Part shown: in pieces, positions 36,656 to 48,274 of the stretch
How positions within the stretch are numbered: position 1 is the first letter of the stretch
Layout of the letters: each line of letters begins with the position of its first letter
Assembly (NCBI GenBank): GCA_003254885.1
Contig: QANT01008764.1
Coordinates: 62,001 to 126,000, forward strand
Direction of reading: 5' to 3'
DNA from: Purshia tridentata
Taxonomy: Eukaryota; Streptophyta; Magnoliopsida; Rosales; Rosaceae
Length of the DNA: 64,000 nt
Made by a program: the position numbers and the translations under genes
The notes under the pieces: generated by a model
What the model was told of the DNA's origin: nothing
Databases searched by the model: none
Seen by the model: the letters and a program-made list of their open reading frames with translations, nothing else

Positions 36656-37300
36656 CTAAACCCTATTCCAAACACCCCAAATCCTGTCCCCGATGAAGCT
36701 CACCAGCCTCCTCATGGACCCCTTCTCCACTGTCCCAACCTCAACACCACCACAGCCTTCCATAGCCACCAGCTGGGGTGTACTGATCAATTCTTCCTCC
36801 TCCACCTGTCCCAATTCCCCAGACCCCCCAATTTGACCATTTGGGCCATTTGGACCAATTTGATCAATTCCCTTCTTCTTCCTCTCTTTCTTGACCTTCC
36901 AGTTCCTCATCTTCTTCTTCTTCTCAGCCAACTTTTCCTCGTAAGCCTCGATGATTTCGTGGATGACTTGGCGGTCGGGCGAAGCATCCCACCGTGCCCA
37001 GAAGCTCGTGTAGCACCTGAAGCAGTCGCACTGGAACGTCGGAGGGTGGTGGTGGGACCCACCAGGACCACCATCTACGGGTTTGCTATTTTGGGTGGGC
37101 TTAGAGGTACTGTGGCTGTTGGCTGGACTATTGTTGTTGTTGTTGTTGTTGGTGTAGGAGACGAGGTAGGCCAGGACCTCCTTGTCTTGGGCAGAGAGAG
37201 AGGCGGCCAAGACCAGAATGGTGGCGGGAAGCAAGGCCAAGGGGTCGGTTGTTGGCGGCGGCGATGGGTGCACTTGGCCTTTCTTGTAGAGCTTTTTCAT
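36656..37300 (-). CDS. Plant-specific Cys-motif protein of unknown function
   Basis: An intronless 214-residue frame, MKKLYKKGQVHPSPPP to GDRIWGVWNRV. The N-terminal 50 residues are a conserved-looking block (LLPATILVLAASLSAQDKEV, LAYLVSY). An Asn/Ser-rich spacer follows, then FQCDCFRCYTSFWARWD with a C-X-C-X2-C pattern and SPDRQVIHEIIEAYEEKLAE. A Lys-rich stretch (KKKKMRNWKVKKERKKK) could act in nuclear localisation, and a Gly/Asn-rich linker precedes the tail. I recall similar uncharacterised proteins in Arabidopsis (for example At1g24270) with the same three blocks. The role is unknown; a metal-binding or protein-interaction function is only a guess. The coding region is GC-richer than its flanks. 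Confidence 0.8.
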   Translation of the reverse strand: MKKLYKKGQVHPSPPPTTDPLALLPATILVLAASLSAQDKEVLAYLVSYTNNNNNNNSPANSHSTSKPTQNSKPVDGGPGGSHHHPPTFQCDCFRCYTSFWARWDASPDRQVIHEIIEAYEEKLAEKKKKMRNWKVKKERKKKGIDQIGPNGPNGQIGGSGELGQVEEEELISTPQLVAMEGCGGVEVGTVEKGSMRRLVSFIGDRIWGVWNRV

Positions 37301-38116
37301 GGTTGTTGTTGTTGTTTTTATGAGGAGGAGTTTGCTTAAAGAGAAAGCGAACGCGAATGCGAATGATTTTAAATAAACTTTTGAAGGGTCGGTTTGACGT
37401 TTTATATCTCATTTCTCTATGCGGACTTGTTTCGTGGAAAGTAAGAAAGTGAATGTTGTGGGCTCACGCGCCACATGGACCCTCATTGTAAGCAGTTTTT
37501 GCATAATTTTAGTGCTACTAATTTAAGATTTTTTTACATATCTATTTTAATTATGACAATCAAGTAGTTATTTGTCTTGTATTGGTTATCTTCAAAAGGT
37601 TTTCAATTCAAATTCAAATTCTCATATTCATATTAAAACAATTTTAATCATAAGGGCAATTAAATTATAAGAATAAAATTTTAAAATAATAGGTGTCTAT
37701 ACTTATTTTATATATATTTCTCATTGCATAACTTAACATATGATAAGGGAAACAAATAAGTAAATTTTATTCACCCTTCAATATTTCTTAATAACCACAT
37801 ATTAGAATGAATTGCATTACTTTGACTTCATTGTGAGCATTAATTGTTATTGTTTGACCATAATAATTTGCCTTTTTTTTTCTAAAAGAAAAAAAAGTCA
37901 TCAAGCGGCTCGACGCCAAATACATGGAAAGAAAGATAATATTGGTTTTAGTTGTAGAAAGCGAACCTATTAAATATTTGTAATTTAAGTGAAAAGGCAC
38001 AAGTTGGTCAAAAAAAAAAAAGTGAAAAGGCACAAGGAAACCAGGGAGGACAAGGTTTTGTTTTGGCTGTATAAATATGCGAATTAGGTTTTGTGAGAGA
38101 GCAGACCGAGAGCGAG
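37301..38116. other. Divergent spacer between the Cys-motif gene and the DIM1-like gene
   Basis: GTT repeats in the leader of the minus gene (37301-37318), then AT-rich DNA. A small direct duplication of gtgaaaaggcacaag occurs near 37989 and 38021. The TATA box of the DIM1-like gene is at 38070-38077. Confidence 0.5.
38070..38077 (+). promoter_or_regulatory. TATA box of the DIM1-like gene
   Basis: TATAAATA lies 40-47 bases upstream of the first ATG (38117). This suggests the intronless copy has its own core promoter. Confidence 0.45.
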
Positions 38117-38572
38117 ATGAAGGTTGGGAGTTGGAAAACGACGCCGTGTCTGCGACCACAGGAGCTGCACTCTGGATGGGCCGTGGATCAGGCCATTCTC
38201 GCTGAGCGAAATCGTGTTGTCCTCATCCGATTCAGCCACGAATATGACGTGAGGTGGATTGCCCTGGATCATCTGCTAGGCCATGTTGCTGAGGAACTGA
38301 AACACTATGCTGTGATTTACCTTGTGGACATATCAAAGGTCACTGATTTCAACAACATGTATGAGCTGTATGAGCCATTCAGTCTCATGTTCTTTTTCAG
38401 AAACAGGCACATCAAGATTGACCTTGGCACTAGGATCATCAACAAGATCAACTGGGCTCTCGATCTCGAGGACAAGCAACACTTCATTGAAATTGTCCGT
38501 AGACTGTACCACGGGGCATGGAATGGTATGGACGTTATAAATTGTAATCCTAGACTCTATTCTAGACTCTAG
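38117..38572 (+). CDS. Diverged intronless DIM1/U5-15kD (YLS8-like) paralogue
   Basis: A 151-residue single-exon frame related to the thioredoxin-fold U5 snRNP protein DIM1. Shared blocks are LHSGWAVDQAILAE (almost unchanged), HYAVIYLVDI, DFNNMYELYEP, MFFFRNRHIKIDLGT and KINWAL. The N-terminus MKVGSWKTTPCLRPQE replaces MSYLLPH, the central helix (YDVRWIALDHLLGHVAEELK) has diverged, and the C-terminus (MDVINCNPRLYSRL) lacks the usual KDYSTKYRY ending. DIM1 is highly conserved across eukaryotes (142 residues) and works in pre-mRNA splicing, so this much change implies relaxed or shifted function. The lack of introns suggests retroposition, but no poly-A tail or target repeat was defined. The open frame and TATA box suggest it may still be expressed. 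Confidence 0.8.
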   Translation: MKVGSWKTTPCLRPQELHSGWAVDQAILAERNRVVLIRFSHEYDVRWIALDHLLGHVAEELKHYAVIYLVDISKVTDFNNMYELYEPFSLMFFFRNRHIKIDLGTRIINKINWALDLEDKQHFIEIVRRLYHGAWNGMDVINCNPRLYSRL

Positions 38573-39479
38573 ATTTCAATGTACTGAAAATTAATCTTCT
38601 GCTTTGCATGGTTTGAGTCCCATGCAGCTTTTCTTTTCTTTTTTTTTAAATTTTATTTTATGGGTAATTTGTGGACAAACACAAGTACTTTCTTAATGCT
38701 TTTATTATCTTTTGCAATATTTTGTGAATGATTGCTTGGCAAGTTGCTACAGACCCTGCATAGCCCTTAACTGAGGGCTGGGGTGGTGGTGTGACAGTAA
38801 GGTAGGGTCTTGAGGATGATATTGGTAATTGCCTTATGTGACATAGTTATATAACATGATTTTTCGAGTTCAAGAAATTCTTGAATGGGATGGTTGTAAT
38901 AAAATTCCAAAGATTCCATTGAATTAAATTTAGTCTATAAATCTAAGAAATAGTGAAAATTCTTGATCTCTCAATTCGAAAATCTAGAATTTAAATATTT
39001 GGAGTCAAGCTCTTCCAATTTTTAATTTTGATTATTCCAGAATTAAGTGAATGCGGGGTTTTGAGTCTTATATTTCTTTTCTTAGCAAAAGAAAAAAAAA
39101 GGGTTTAAGAATTTAGAACCCCTCCCACATCCGTGTAAGGAGAAATTATTAGCCATATTGGATAAACCACGTGATAATAAAAAGTTACTCCCAAGTCCTA
39201 CTATGTCCTAATTAACTCTTCAAATTAATTAAACGACCCATACCATATATAGGCTATAGCAACCAAAAGCCAACCTCTTAATTTATAACCAATACCACAA
39301 CATAATTTCACATAATATATGGTGGTTGGTGAGCACAAAGCTCTGAAAAAAGGCAATTTACAGGTACATAACATATGGTGGTTGATAGAATTAATTAATT
39401 TTTGTCATTTTTGTCCCAACATTATGCTCAGTAGATATTGGGTAGCTAATGACACTAATTAAGAAGAAATTAGGGAAAA
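38573..39479. other. Spacer between DIM1-like and GDSL genes
   Basis: 3' flank of the DIM1-like gene and of the minus-strand GDSL gene. AT-rich, with no gene seen. Confidence 0.5.
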
Positions 39480-41179
39480 TCAAAGAAACTGGGCCAGTAC
39501 ATTTTTCACCACATATTCAGCAATTATATGATTTGCTTTCTCAGTAGGATGGAATGAATCCCAGAATATGTATTTGCTTGCGTCCGTGCATGTAAACATG
39601 GCGTTTCGATTGCATGCGTAGCCCATTTCAAACATCCCTGTAGCGCAGCAAGCCACTGATGTCACATCGAATCCTGTCCATCACAAAATTAAAATTTTTC
39701 ATTTTAAAACCAAATTAATTAGCAATAAATAATGAGATACAATATTATAAGACTTGAATGATATGAAATGTTTGATTAGATTCTAATCAACTTGCATTTA
39801 AATATATAAAATTCTGAAAAAAAATCCCTAGTTCAAACCAACACAAAATTTATAAAATGAATTAAAAATCACATGATATCCACCACCCAAAGGATGTGAC
39901 TAGTGCCTACTATAGCTAGCTTCTACCAAGAAATTAAATGCTAAAGTGAGACATATGGTGCTCTCTCAAGCCTCAAGTTCTTATACAGTATAAAAATGAT
40001 GGTTATTTACAAGTAAATATATCAAATTACCAAACACAATGCAACAGAGAATGCAATTAAGTAGAGTCTAAAGTCTCTGATCACTTACCATACAAAGTGG
40101 GTCGTCTTATCATATGCAGAAAAATGAAGTATGGGTTTGAGAACACCAATTTGAGCCCAGGAAGCTCTTTATTGAGGCTTATGGTCAAGTTGTTCAACTT
40201 GCCATTGAACTCCAGAGCCAAATTGTTGTACCTTGCAATGCAGTCATTCCCACCCATGATGTTAGTGGTTCTCTCCAGTGGCAAGCACCCCATTGGAGGC
40301 AGTCCTCCTAAGGATATTTTCCGAGCTCCGAGGTCGTACAGTTGCTTCACAAAATTGCCTGCAATTCCAGTGAGAAAATCTTGGTACTGTTGGACAGTGT
40401 ATTGGGATCGCCTGCCTGAAGGGTTCGAGAAGTAGTTTTCAAGGAAGTCATTGGTTCCTAAGCTCATCATGTACACAGCTTCTCTGATTGTTTGGGTTGC
40501 TTCGTTTTCTCCACTGTAAGCTCTCAGTTTCTTCTGGTATTCCTTGTAGTACTCCAATTGCTTCCATAGTGGTATCACAGACTGCAAAAAAAAAAATGAA
40601 AAAAAGGTGCAGCATTTTTTTAATATATGAAGGGGGAATTCGAATTTGAGACACTTCTAACATTGGTAAGAGAAATACTAATAAACCAATTAGAACTTTG
40701 GTACCATATATATTGAAAAATTACCAGACCCCAGAAACTTAAATCGTTAGAAAAATAAACTGACAATTTAATTATATGAAACTTCATAATAAATATTTGG
40801 GACGTACTAGCACATCTGAAGTTGCAGTATCATAGCCAGTGCCAGCAGAAGCAAAGGTGACACCAGTGGCAAAGTTTGAGATGTTATATGTGGGATCCAA
40901 GTAGGCAGGAATGGTTGGTTTGAGTCCAAAAGCTTGGGAGATGAAGTCTGTAGGCACTCTGCCGTTGGAGAACCTCCCGGTGGGTTTGCCACCAGCAAAA
41001 TCACGGCCATAAGGTTGGAAATTGCTCCTGGCAATGGTCGGAATTTGGTTGTTGTTCCCGGCGTCAACAGAGGAGTCGCCGAACACGATGACTGCTGGGA
41101 CTTTGGTGCCAACAATTTTGGGGACTAGTAGTAGGAGGAGTTGAGTTAGAAGAAGCCATGAAATGTGTATGCATGCCAT
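39480..41179 (-). CDS. GDSL esterase/lipase, tandem copy A
   Basis: Three exons (complement): 40808-41179, 40089-40581, 39480-39673; 352 residues. A signal peptide at ~1-24 (ISWLLLTQLLLLLVPKIVG) points to secretion. SGNH-hydrolase blocks are block I FGDSSVDAGNNN with the nucleophile Ser36, the Gly block at FASAGTGYD, block III LGTNDFLENY with the Asn, and block V FWDSFHPTEKA with Asp327 and His330. The C-terminal domain has conserved cysteines (VACCATG, YACNRNAMFTC). The family hydrolyses lipid or cutin-type esters in the apoplast; the closest Arabidopsis proteins I recall are At2g42990 and At4g26790. All catalytic residues are intact. A TATTTATA box lies 56-63 bases upstream of the ATG (41235-41242). 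Copy B lies directly upstream on the same strand. Confidence 0.94.
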
Positions 41180-42897
41180 GTCTGTCTGAACCAACCTTGG
41201 ACAATGTGGTGAGCAGGGGGCTTAATTTCTCATGTATAAATACAAGTTTGAATTAATGAGCATTGGAGTTGAGACAAGTTGTTGGGAGTTTAAATTGGTT
41301 CTTGCACTTTACTGAGGTTGGTCTAGAAGTGAATTTCTAGACAAATGAAAAGAAAAAGAAAACAAAAATCTTTGTTTCACACTTTCACAAGAGAAAGATG
41401 TACCATTTATTGGTCCATTGCATTGCAATTGGGAAAGGTCAATTGATACTTGATTTGAGGCAGAAAGATATATTTTGCACATGTATAGAGTATATCTTGT
41501 ATTTTGAAAGAGTTACGTGATAATTCGTTTTATTTTTTCATTCTTATGTTTGTATTCTCTGCATTGATATTGTGTTCATGGTTAAAACAACTTCATTATA
41601 GAGCTTATATGTCAAGTATTTAATGTTTTAAAAAAATATATAAGTAGAAAATCCATACAAATGGACTTATATTGTTATATCAATAGATGTGTGGGGGTTA
41701 ATATAATGTTAATTCTTTTTTTCAAGATTATAGATTTACATATTGAATGGGACTAATTAACTTATAATATGTGGGTGAATTGAAGTTAATCTAGTTGACC
41801 GAAGACAGAAGTTTCTTTTACATATTCAGATTCAAACCTTCTTTCTTGTAATAAAAATACAAAAAAAAAAAAAACTTAAATTACGTGGGACATAAATGCA
41901 TGAACCCTGTTAAAGGTTCTTCAAGTTAACCATCTATTACATTGATTTCTTCTTTCATGTTGATTGGACAGCTTCACATGCATCGATCATGATCACATAT
42001 AATGGTCCATATATATTTAACAGAACTTAATTAGATATATGGACAGTTGCTTTGAAGTTGAAAGATTGAAACTCATAGCCGAGAGGACTACACACTCAGC
42101 CTCAAACCTACTACCACCGAAAATTGCAGCCAAAAGTGGAAACTGAATGAAATAGAGGGAGGGAGTTAATGTGAGAAAGGTCATGTGGTTGCAACTGCCC
42201 ATGAAAGTGACCAGTTGTTTCTTTTAAATTGGCCTTATAATCAAAGCTCTCCAACAGAATTGGAGGTGCTAAGCTTTGTGATTAATACATACTACACCTC
42301 ATGACGAAACTAGTTTCATTGTCCTCTAAAGCCTCAAATTTTGGTTACACTATTATTATTTTTTAGTCCTTGGCCATGCACATTTGATGTGTACAGATGG
42401 ACTCACTCAAACGCCTAAAAAAAGGCTTGGCGAGCACACAAGGCAACTATAGGGAGTAAAACTATTTCAACCATCTTAATTGAATATTTTCTGTACCATT
42501 TTTTTCAAAGAAGTGAATTGGCCAATGTTGGATGGTGGTACGATGACACTTAACATGAGGACAGTACTGTTGGAGTAGCGTTGGGGATTTCAAGACCTTA
42601 ATCCTCTGTTTCCAAGATCAAATAAATATTTCATGATAAATAAATTAAGGAGAATACAGAAAGATCAATTACACAAATTCGAATACTTTCACATACAAAT
42701 ATAAGATGATACTACTGGAAGATTACAACGAAGAACAATTCTTCCTCACCCACACACACACACAAATATCCCCCTTTAAAACCCAATGTAATAACATATC
42801 AGATCAGATAATAGTACATATAGAATGCAGCTACACTAAGAATAACCACAGATCACTTTCTGAAGAATTTTTCTTCAGAGAGAAAAACAATAATAAA
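41180..42897. other. Spacer between the two GDSL genes
   Basis: Promoter of copy A, AT-rich spacer, and the 3' flank of copy B. No gene remnant is recognisable. A short (CA)n run is at 42751-42764. Confidence 0.5.
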
Positions 42898-45617
42898 TCA
42901 TTTAAATTTTTCTAGAAGGTCACCAATTAAATAGTTTGAGATTATCTTATTTGTCTTGTCTGTAGGATGGAAGGCATCCCAAAATACATACTTATTTGCA
43001 TCTGTGCAGGTATGTGGGTTCTGCTCGTTACAGAGGTAACCCATCTCAAATCTCCCAGAAGCACAACAAGCCACTTCAGCAACATCAAATCCTGTCAATT
43101 AAGGACAAAAATGTTCCTTAATTAAAGCAATTATTGTAGAAGTAGTAATGGGAACAGAAACAACTTAATTATGCATGTTTTCTCATGCCCTCTAACAAGA
43201 AAAAAAAGGAAATGAAGCATAAAATTGAAACCCTATAACAGTAACTGGCAAAGCCAAGTACAAAAGATTTAGCTGGTAAAAGTAAACTGAAACAAAATGA
43301 CCACTTGGTTCTATAAACAGAGTTACAGAACTTTGTACCAGGTCATTAATAGGGTAGCCAAATCTTAATCACGCACAGACAAGGTTATATACAAGACTAA
43401 GTTCACTTTAAACTGGTTATCTTATTTTCACATTGCTTTGTACCAATGCAGTCCACAGCTGGTGCTCTAGTGCTTCTTAGCCATTACTGCAGGATATTTA
43501 TCTACCTTCAGTTTGATTTTAGAAAAATTAATAAGGTGCCATAATGACATAATGATTCTGCAGCTTGCAGAAAACAGAAGCCATGTGCTCACCTAGACTT
43601 GGTTTAATTGGTTGCATGCTTATTTTAAGCTCCTATTAAAGTTTCCCACCAAACTTGTCAACTACTTTCATGGCCACTTCATGCTCTTTAATCAGACTAA
43701 TCAGACACCAACATGCCCCTAACTGGCCAGTTGGTGTACTGACTACAATGAATAGTTACTATCTGCTAAGTCTGTGGGGCCTCGAGCCCTCCAGACTACA
43801 AGTTTAATCTTCTAATAAGTTTTTTTTTGGGGCCAAATAATCTTCTAATAAGTAAATTTGCCTTGTGTCAGTCAAATTGGCACAGGTATTTATTTGCCCC
43901 GGCCCCCTGGAACCCCTATTACATTTTAACTTGTAATATTAAAAGAAAAACAAAATTGAGGATTGTATATATGAAAAAAAATCTTATAATCTTCTACATA
44001 TGTATATATTCTACATATGTATATATTCATAAGAGACTCAACAGCAACAGAGCACAGGTACTACTAGTCAAAGCTGACTGTATAATTTCTACATTTAGAC
44101 CATCCAAATTCCAAACGTACTATATAATTAACTTGAGTAGAGTGTGATGAAAAATCTTGATTACTGAACTACTTAGTTCATTATCTTCTATTAGGATATA
44201 CACTGAGCAGAAAGAGTAAGTGACAAGGCCAATGAATGTGCACTAATTAATTGCAACTTTGCCAAGAAAGGAAATATGCTTAATTTCATGGCAGAACTAT
44301 TAAATAAAGCAGTCAAAGATATTGCAGCAACATTAAAGTTCTACATATATAAACAATAACGTAAGATCTATCAACCTAATATGAATCTGAAATAGTTGAT
44401 CGATATCAAGTTATAAACATACCATATGAGGAAGGTCTTCTAATGATTTGATAGAAAAACTGATACATTTTTTCTGTAAAAAGCATTCTAAGGCCTGGAA
44501 TCTCTTGATTCAGCCTTGCCACCATGTTGTTCAACTTCCCATTAAACTCCACAGCCACATTGTTGTATTTCTCCACACAATCATGAGAAGCCATGAAATT
44601 TGTGGCTCTCTCTAATGGCAAACACCCCATAGGAGGAACCCCAGTTAGGGATATCTTTCTGACTCCAAGACGGTAAAGTTCCCTGATGAAATTTGCAGAA
44701 AGTCCAACAAGGAAATCCTCATACTGTTGGACATTGAATTGCATTCGCCGCTGGGGAAACATGTAGTAGTTCTCGAGGAAGTCATTTGTCCCTAAACTTA
44801 TCAAATATAAAGCCTCTCTTAAAATTAAGTTTGCCTTGCCATGCCCCAGATAGGCTCTCAATTTTCTCTGGTATTCCTTGTAGTATTCCACTTCCTTCCA
44901 CAAAGGTATCACATTCTGCATGGAAACAAGTAACATAAGTGTGATAGTTTTGTACATGCATGGTGTGAACATGAATTGGGATTTTAATTTGCATCCCATT
45001 GGATTCGTGTGATTTGACAACATAACATGTCATGTGTCTAACTGGCAAGAGAACATTACCTTTTTGCACGACTTATATCGTCATAAAAACAAGTACATAT
45101 ATGGCCAATATGAATGGTTAGACAAACCCAAATACTAAAATGGTGCATATTATGGAATGAGTCAAAGGGGCTTTCACATTGCATCATTAAAATGTGCATA
45201 TATATATATGCAAAAGTATAATAAAGAGGCTATATATAGGAGACTTACAAGTACATCAGAAGTGGCATTGTCATAGCCAGTTCCAGCAGAAGCGAAGCAA
45301 ACCCCAGAGGCAAAATCTTGGATCCCATACTTGGGGTCCAAGTAGGCAGGAATGGTTGGTTTGAGCCCAAAAGCCTCGGAAATGAAATCTGGAGGAACGC
45401 GGCCATTGGAGAATCTTCCTGTGGGCTGACCACCAGCAAAATCACGCCCATATGGCTTGAAATTACTCTTCAGGACTGTGGAAATATGGTTGTTGTTTCC
45501 TGCGTCCACAGATGAGTCTCCAAACACAATGATGGCTGGGACTTTAGCACCAGATTTTGCAACTTGAAGTAGGATTTGAGCCGACAAGAGCCATGTAATG
45601 TACAAGTTGTATGCCAT
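42898..45617 (-). CDS. GDSL esterase/lipase, tandem copy B
   Basis: Three exons (complement): 45249-45617, 44423-44915, 42898-43091; 351 residues. Exons 2 and 3 have exactly the lengths of copy A (493 and 194) and exon 1 is one codon shorter. The signal peptide is YITWLLSAQILLQVAKSG. The catalytic set is Ser35 (FGDSSVDAGNNN), LGTNDFLENY, and Asp326/His329 (FWDAFHPTDKT). The second intron is long (1.33 kb) compared with 0.4 kb in copy A. This is a secreted acyl-ester hydrolase, probably apoplastic. The pair arose by tandem duplication; the protein differences are spread across the molecule, so the duplication is not very recent. Confidence 0.94.
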
Positions 45618-46887
45618 TACTCGTCTTCTAGCTACTCGCTGTGACTTTGTGTCAGTGACTAGGAGCAACTGCAAGCTTAAAGATATGCAGTATACTATAA
45701 GATGGGTTAGCTTCTGATATAATAGGAATTGAGGTTTTAATGGGGTTTGCACGTACAGAAAAGTTTGGTGAGTCTGATTATGTAAAATTAAAATGCAGGT
45801 TAATACTTAATAATAGTGAGTCCACCTAGCTATTTTGTAGGCAGGGCTTAGGGCCTAGTATCCGTTGGCTTTTGGTATTGCGTTAGACTCTTGTCACTTT
45901 TTAGGAATCAATGTCATACAAACACAATTTTAACCCTTATATTTAATTTAACAAAACAAAATTTATTATCCTATATTTAATTGGATTTGATAATGTTAAC
46001 TAATTAACTAGATTCAATATGACCGGCAAAAAAAAAAAACAAACTATAATCAATTATGTAAAGAAAAAAGAGACAAAAAATGTATTCAATCTTAAGTGTG
46101 TAGGAAAGAGTTTTTATCATCGACTAATTAAACCAACTCAAATTTACATATTTTATTATATTCATACCATAAACTAAGCCGTGAGAAAAAATTACAACTA
46201 AGCAAAGGACATGAGGTTGATATAGGAATGGCGGTAGTGCATTGCATAGGACCTAATCCCACATGTTTAAAGTTCTCAAGTCTAGGTATTAGCACATATT
46301 AATGGTTTTTAAACAATTTTCTTTGGGTTAACAATGTTGTTAATCAAATTCAGTGTATAGTTGAAGCCAAGGTGGGGGAACTCTCAACATTGATTAATTA
46401 CTTTAGAATTAATTGTAATGTGTGCGGTCCTCGTGTTCGGAAGGTAGCAATAAATTCCCAACCAGCTTTGAGTTTCCATTATCGTTGAGATGGAAATATC
46501 AGGAAAAAGGGAGTAGGTGTAACATTTAAGAGAATGGGGGCAGTGGCAGGTCCTTCCCAGTAAAATCAATCATAGCCGAGTGAGAGAGAAAGCTGGCTTT
46601 TTTTTTTCATATGAGTTATTATGAATTTATGATGCTCATTTATAGAGCTTTTCTGATGTGAAAGTTAATTACAAGGACTCTTTAAATTTTTTATTTTTGT
46701 TGTCAGATACTCTTTAAATCTTAAAACAAGCTTTCTTTTGGCGTCTGACCTACATTTTATTCCAATGGGGATTGAACCGACCTTGAAGAAGTTGGGGAAC
46801 TTTGCCAGCTGGTCCCTCGTGAAACTTTCTGACATTACTCTGTCATTGGGTTAATGATCCATGATATCTCTCTTGATGTATAAATAG

Positions 46888-47081
46888 TAGGGGTAAGTTT
46901 TTTTAACCGAATTCCCCAAAAACCAACCAACTCAATCGAACCCAGCCGATCAATTTGGTTTCTTTCAATTTTTCAGTTTTAATTTGGTTCACGGGATTGA
47001 TTTCTCAAATTATCAATTTCGATCAATTGTCGGTTACCGAATCAAAACCATTCTAAACTATTTCAATCAAGTCGACCCTTA
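46888..47081. mobile_element. Possible short hAT-like MITE
   Basis: A 194-bp block with ends TAGGGGT and (reverse complement) TAAGGGT, and interior AACCGAATTC/ CCAACC / GGTTACCGAATC motifs like those of plant hAT-derived MITEs. No clear 8-bp target duplication is seen (ataaatag against ggttaaat), so the ends may be eroded. Confidence 0.4.
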
Positions 47082-47212
47082 GGTTAAATAAATGATGCAA
47101 CCTCTTATTTAATCTCTTAAAATTTTATTGGCCTTTTTTTTTTTTTTTTCTAAAGCATTGAGCCATTTAGAAGAACTTAAGTGCATAGCAGACAATTTCA
47201 CAGCCCTTCAAG

Positions 47213-47363
47213 TGGGCTACAGATAATTGGTCTAAGATAATTAGTGGGCCACTCTGGTTGGGACTCTCCAGAGCCACGAACCTATTAGCCCAAAAGAAAA
47301 ACAATCCCAATATGTGATTTCTGGGTCACATTTAACTTTTAAGTTAGGCTTCAACGAAGCCCA
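47213..47363 (+). promoter_or_regulatory. Site II motif cluster upstream of LPXB
   Basis: TGGGCT (47213-47218), TGGGCC (47245-47250) and AGCCCA (47286-47291 and 47358-47363). Clusters of site II elements are characteristic of nuclear genes for mitochondrial proteins in plants, which matches LPXB. Confidence 0.45.
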
Positions 47364-47383
47364 GCTAAAAGCTGTACTCAAAT

Positions 47384-47439
47384 ATGGAAGCAGGCAACGT
47401 TCTGAACCCGTTGCTTTCATCGGTTCTTCCTCCTCAACT
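47384..47439 (+). other. Probable upstream (5' leader) exon of LPXB
   Basis: GC-richer sequence ending in a strong donor (tcctcaact/gtaagttc at 47439/47440). It contains an ATG (47384) with an 18-codon open frame, but no acceptor before 48275 keeps that frame joined to LPXB. I therefore read it as leader sequence or a short upstream ORF. The matching acceptor is probably gtggtcag at 48246-48253. Confidence 0.4.
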
Positions 47440-48274
47440 GTAAGTTCTTTCTTCGCAAATTTTGCGTTCTCCTTTTCTCCTAACTTACATAACGAACACT
47501 TTAAGTGGGTCTTTTCTTTTTCAATGTTGGCATTAGATTCGATATTTTCTGCTTATTTCTCTAATAGAAGCCTTTCTTCGTCTTGGGTTCTGATGGCTGC
47601 TTTCATTTACATAAGGTTTTACGTGGGCTGAGTGCCTAACTACAACACTGACTTTTTAAGTTTAAAGCTTAGTAGTTTAGCTAACTTCAGTTTTATACTC
47701 ATTTTTCTTGTTCTGTTTATCAAGTTTGTTAAGCATTGGTTACTGATTGCTTATTATGTTCATTGCCTAGTTTGAGTGAGATGTTTCGTTTTTAGCTTAT
47801 TGAAAATGGCATTTGTAGCCCAAAAAAGGGGTTCAGTGGTTATGATTGGATTATTATAATGGTATTTTCACTCACTTTAGATGATTTTCATTCTATCTAA
47901 TCGTAGTCTAAACTTTTAGCCAGCAGGAATGCAGCATATTACAAAAATATGTAAAGGGTATGCTTGGGATTGTAGCCTGGTATACGGATGAAGTAAAATA
48001 CAATGCTTTCAACACTTCAAGTATATGAAATTGTCTTTTGTCTTTCCAATCATTGAAATTAATGCCTAATGGTTAATAATTCTCACATAGTTTAGGTTAA
48101 CAATTAATAAATGATATATCTTTAGATTATTTCCATCATTGTTACAGAAGATGTGGTTACTCTATATAAAAAGCAAAAGGAAATAAAAAAAATCGAATTG
48201 AACTAGTTTATTGGTCATATGAATTATTTTGTATGGGCACCTAAGGTGGTCAGAACACTTTTTCTCTTGTGACC

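Larger units (their letters stand above)
45618..47383. other. Spacer between GDSL copy B and LPXB
   Basis: AT-rich spacer. A short hAT-like fragment lies at 46888-47081. Site II motifs belonging to the LPXB promoter are at 47213-47363. No coding sequence is recognised. Confidence 0.5.

Noticed and set aside
36644-37339. 231-codon frame on the plus strand
   Set aside because: It is the antisense shadow of the Cys-motif gene; the minus frame starts with ATG and has family-like blocks.
47384-47439. ATG at 47384 as the true LPXB start
   Set aside because: No acceptor upstream of 48275 joins it to the LPXB frame without a stop; it is kept only as a probable leader exon.
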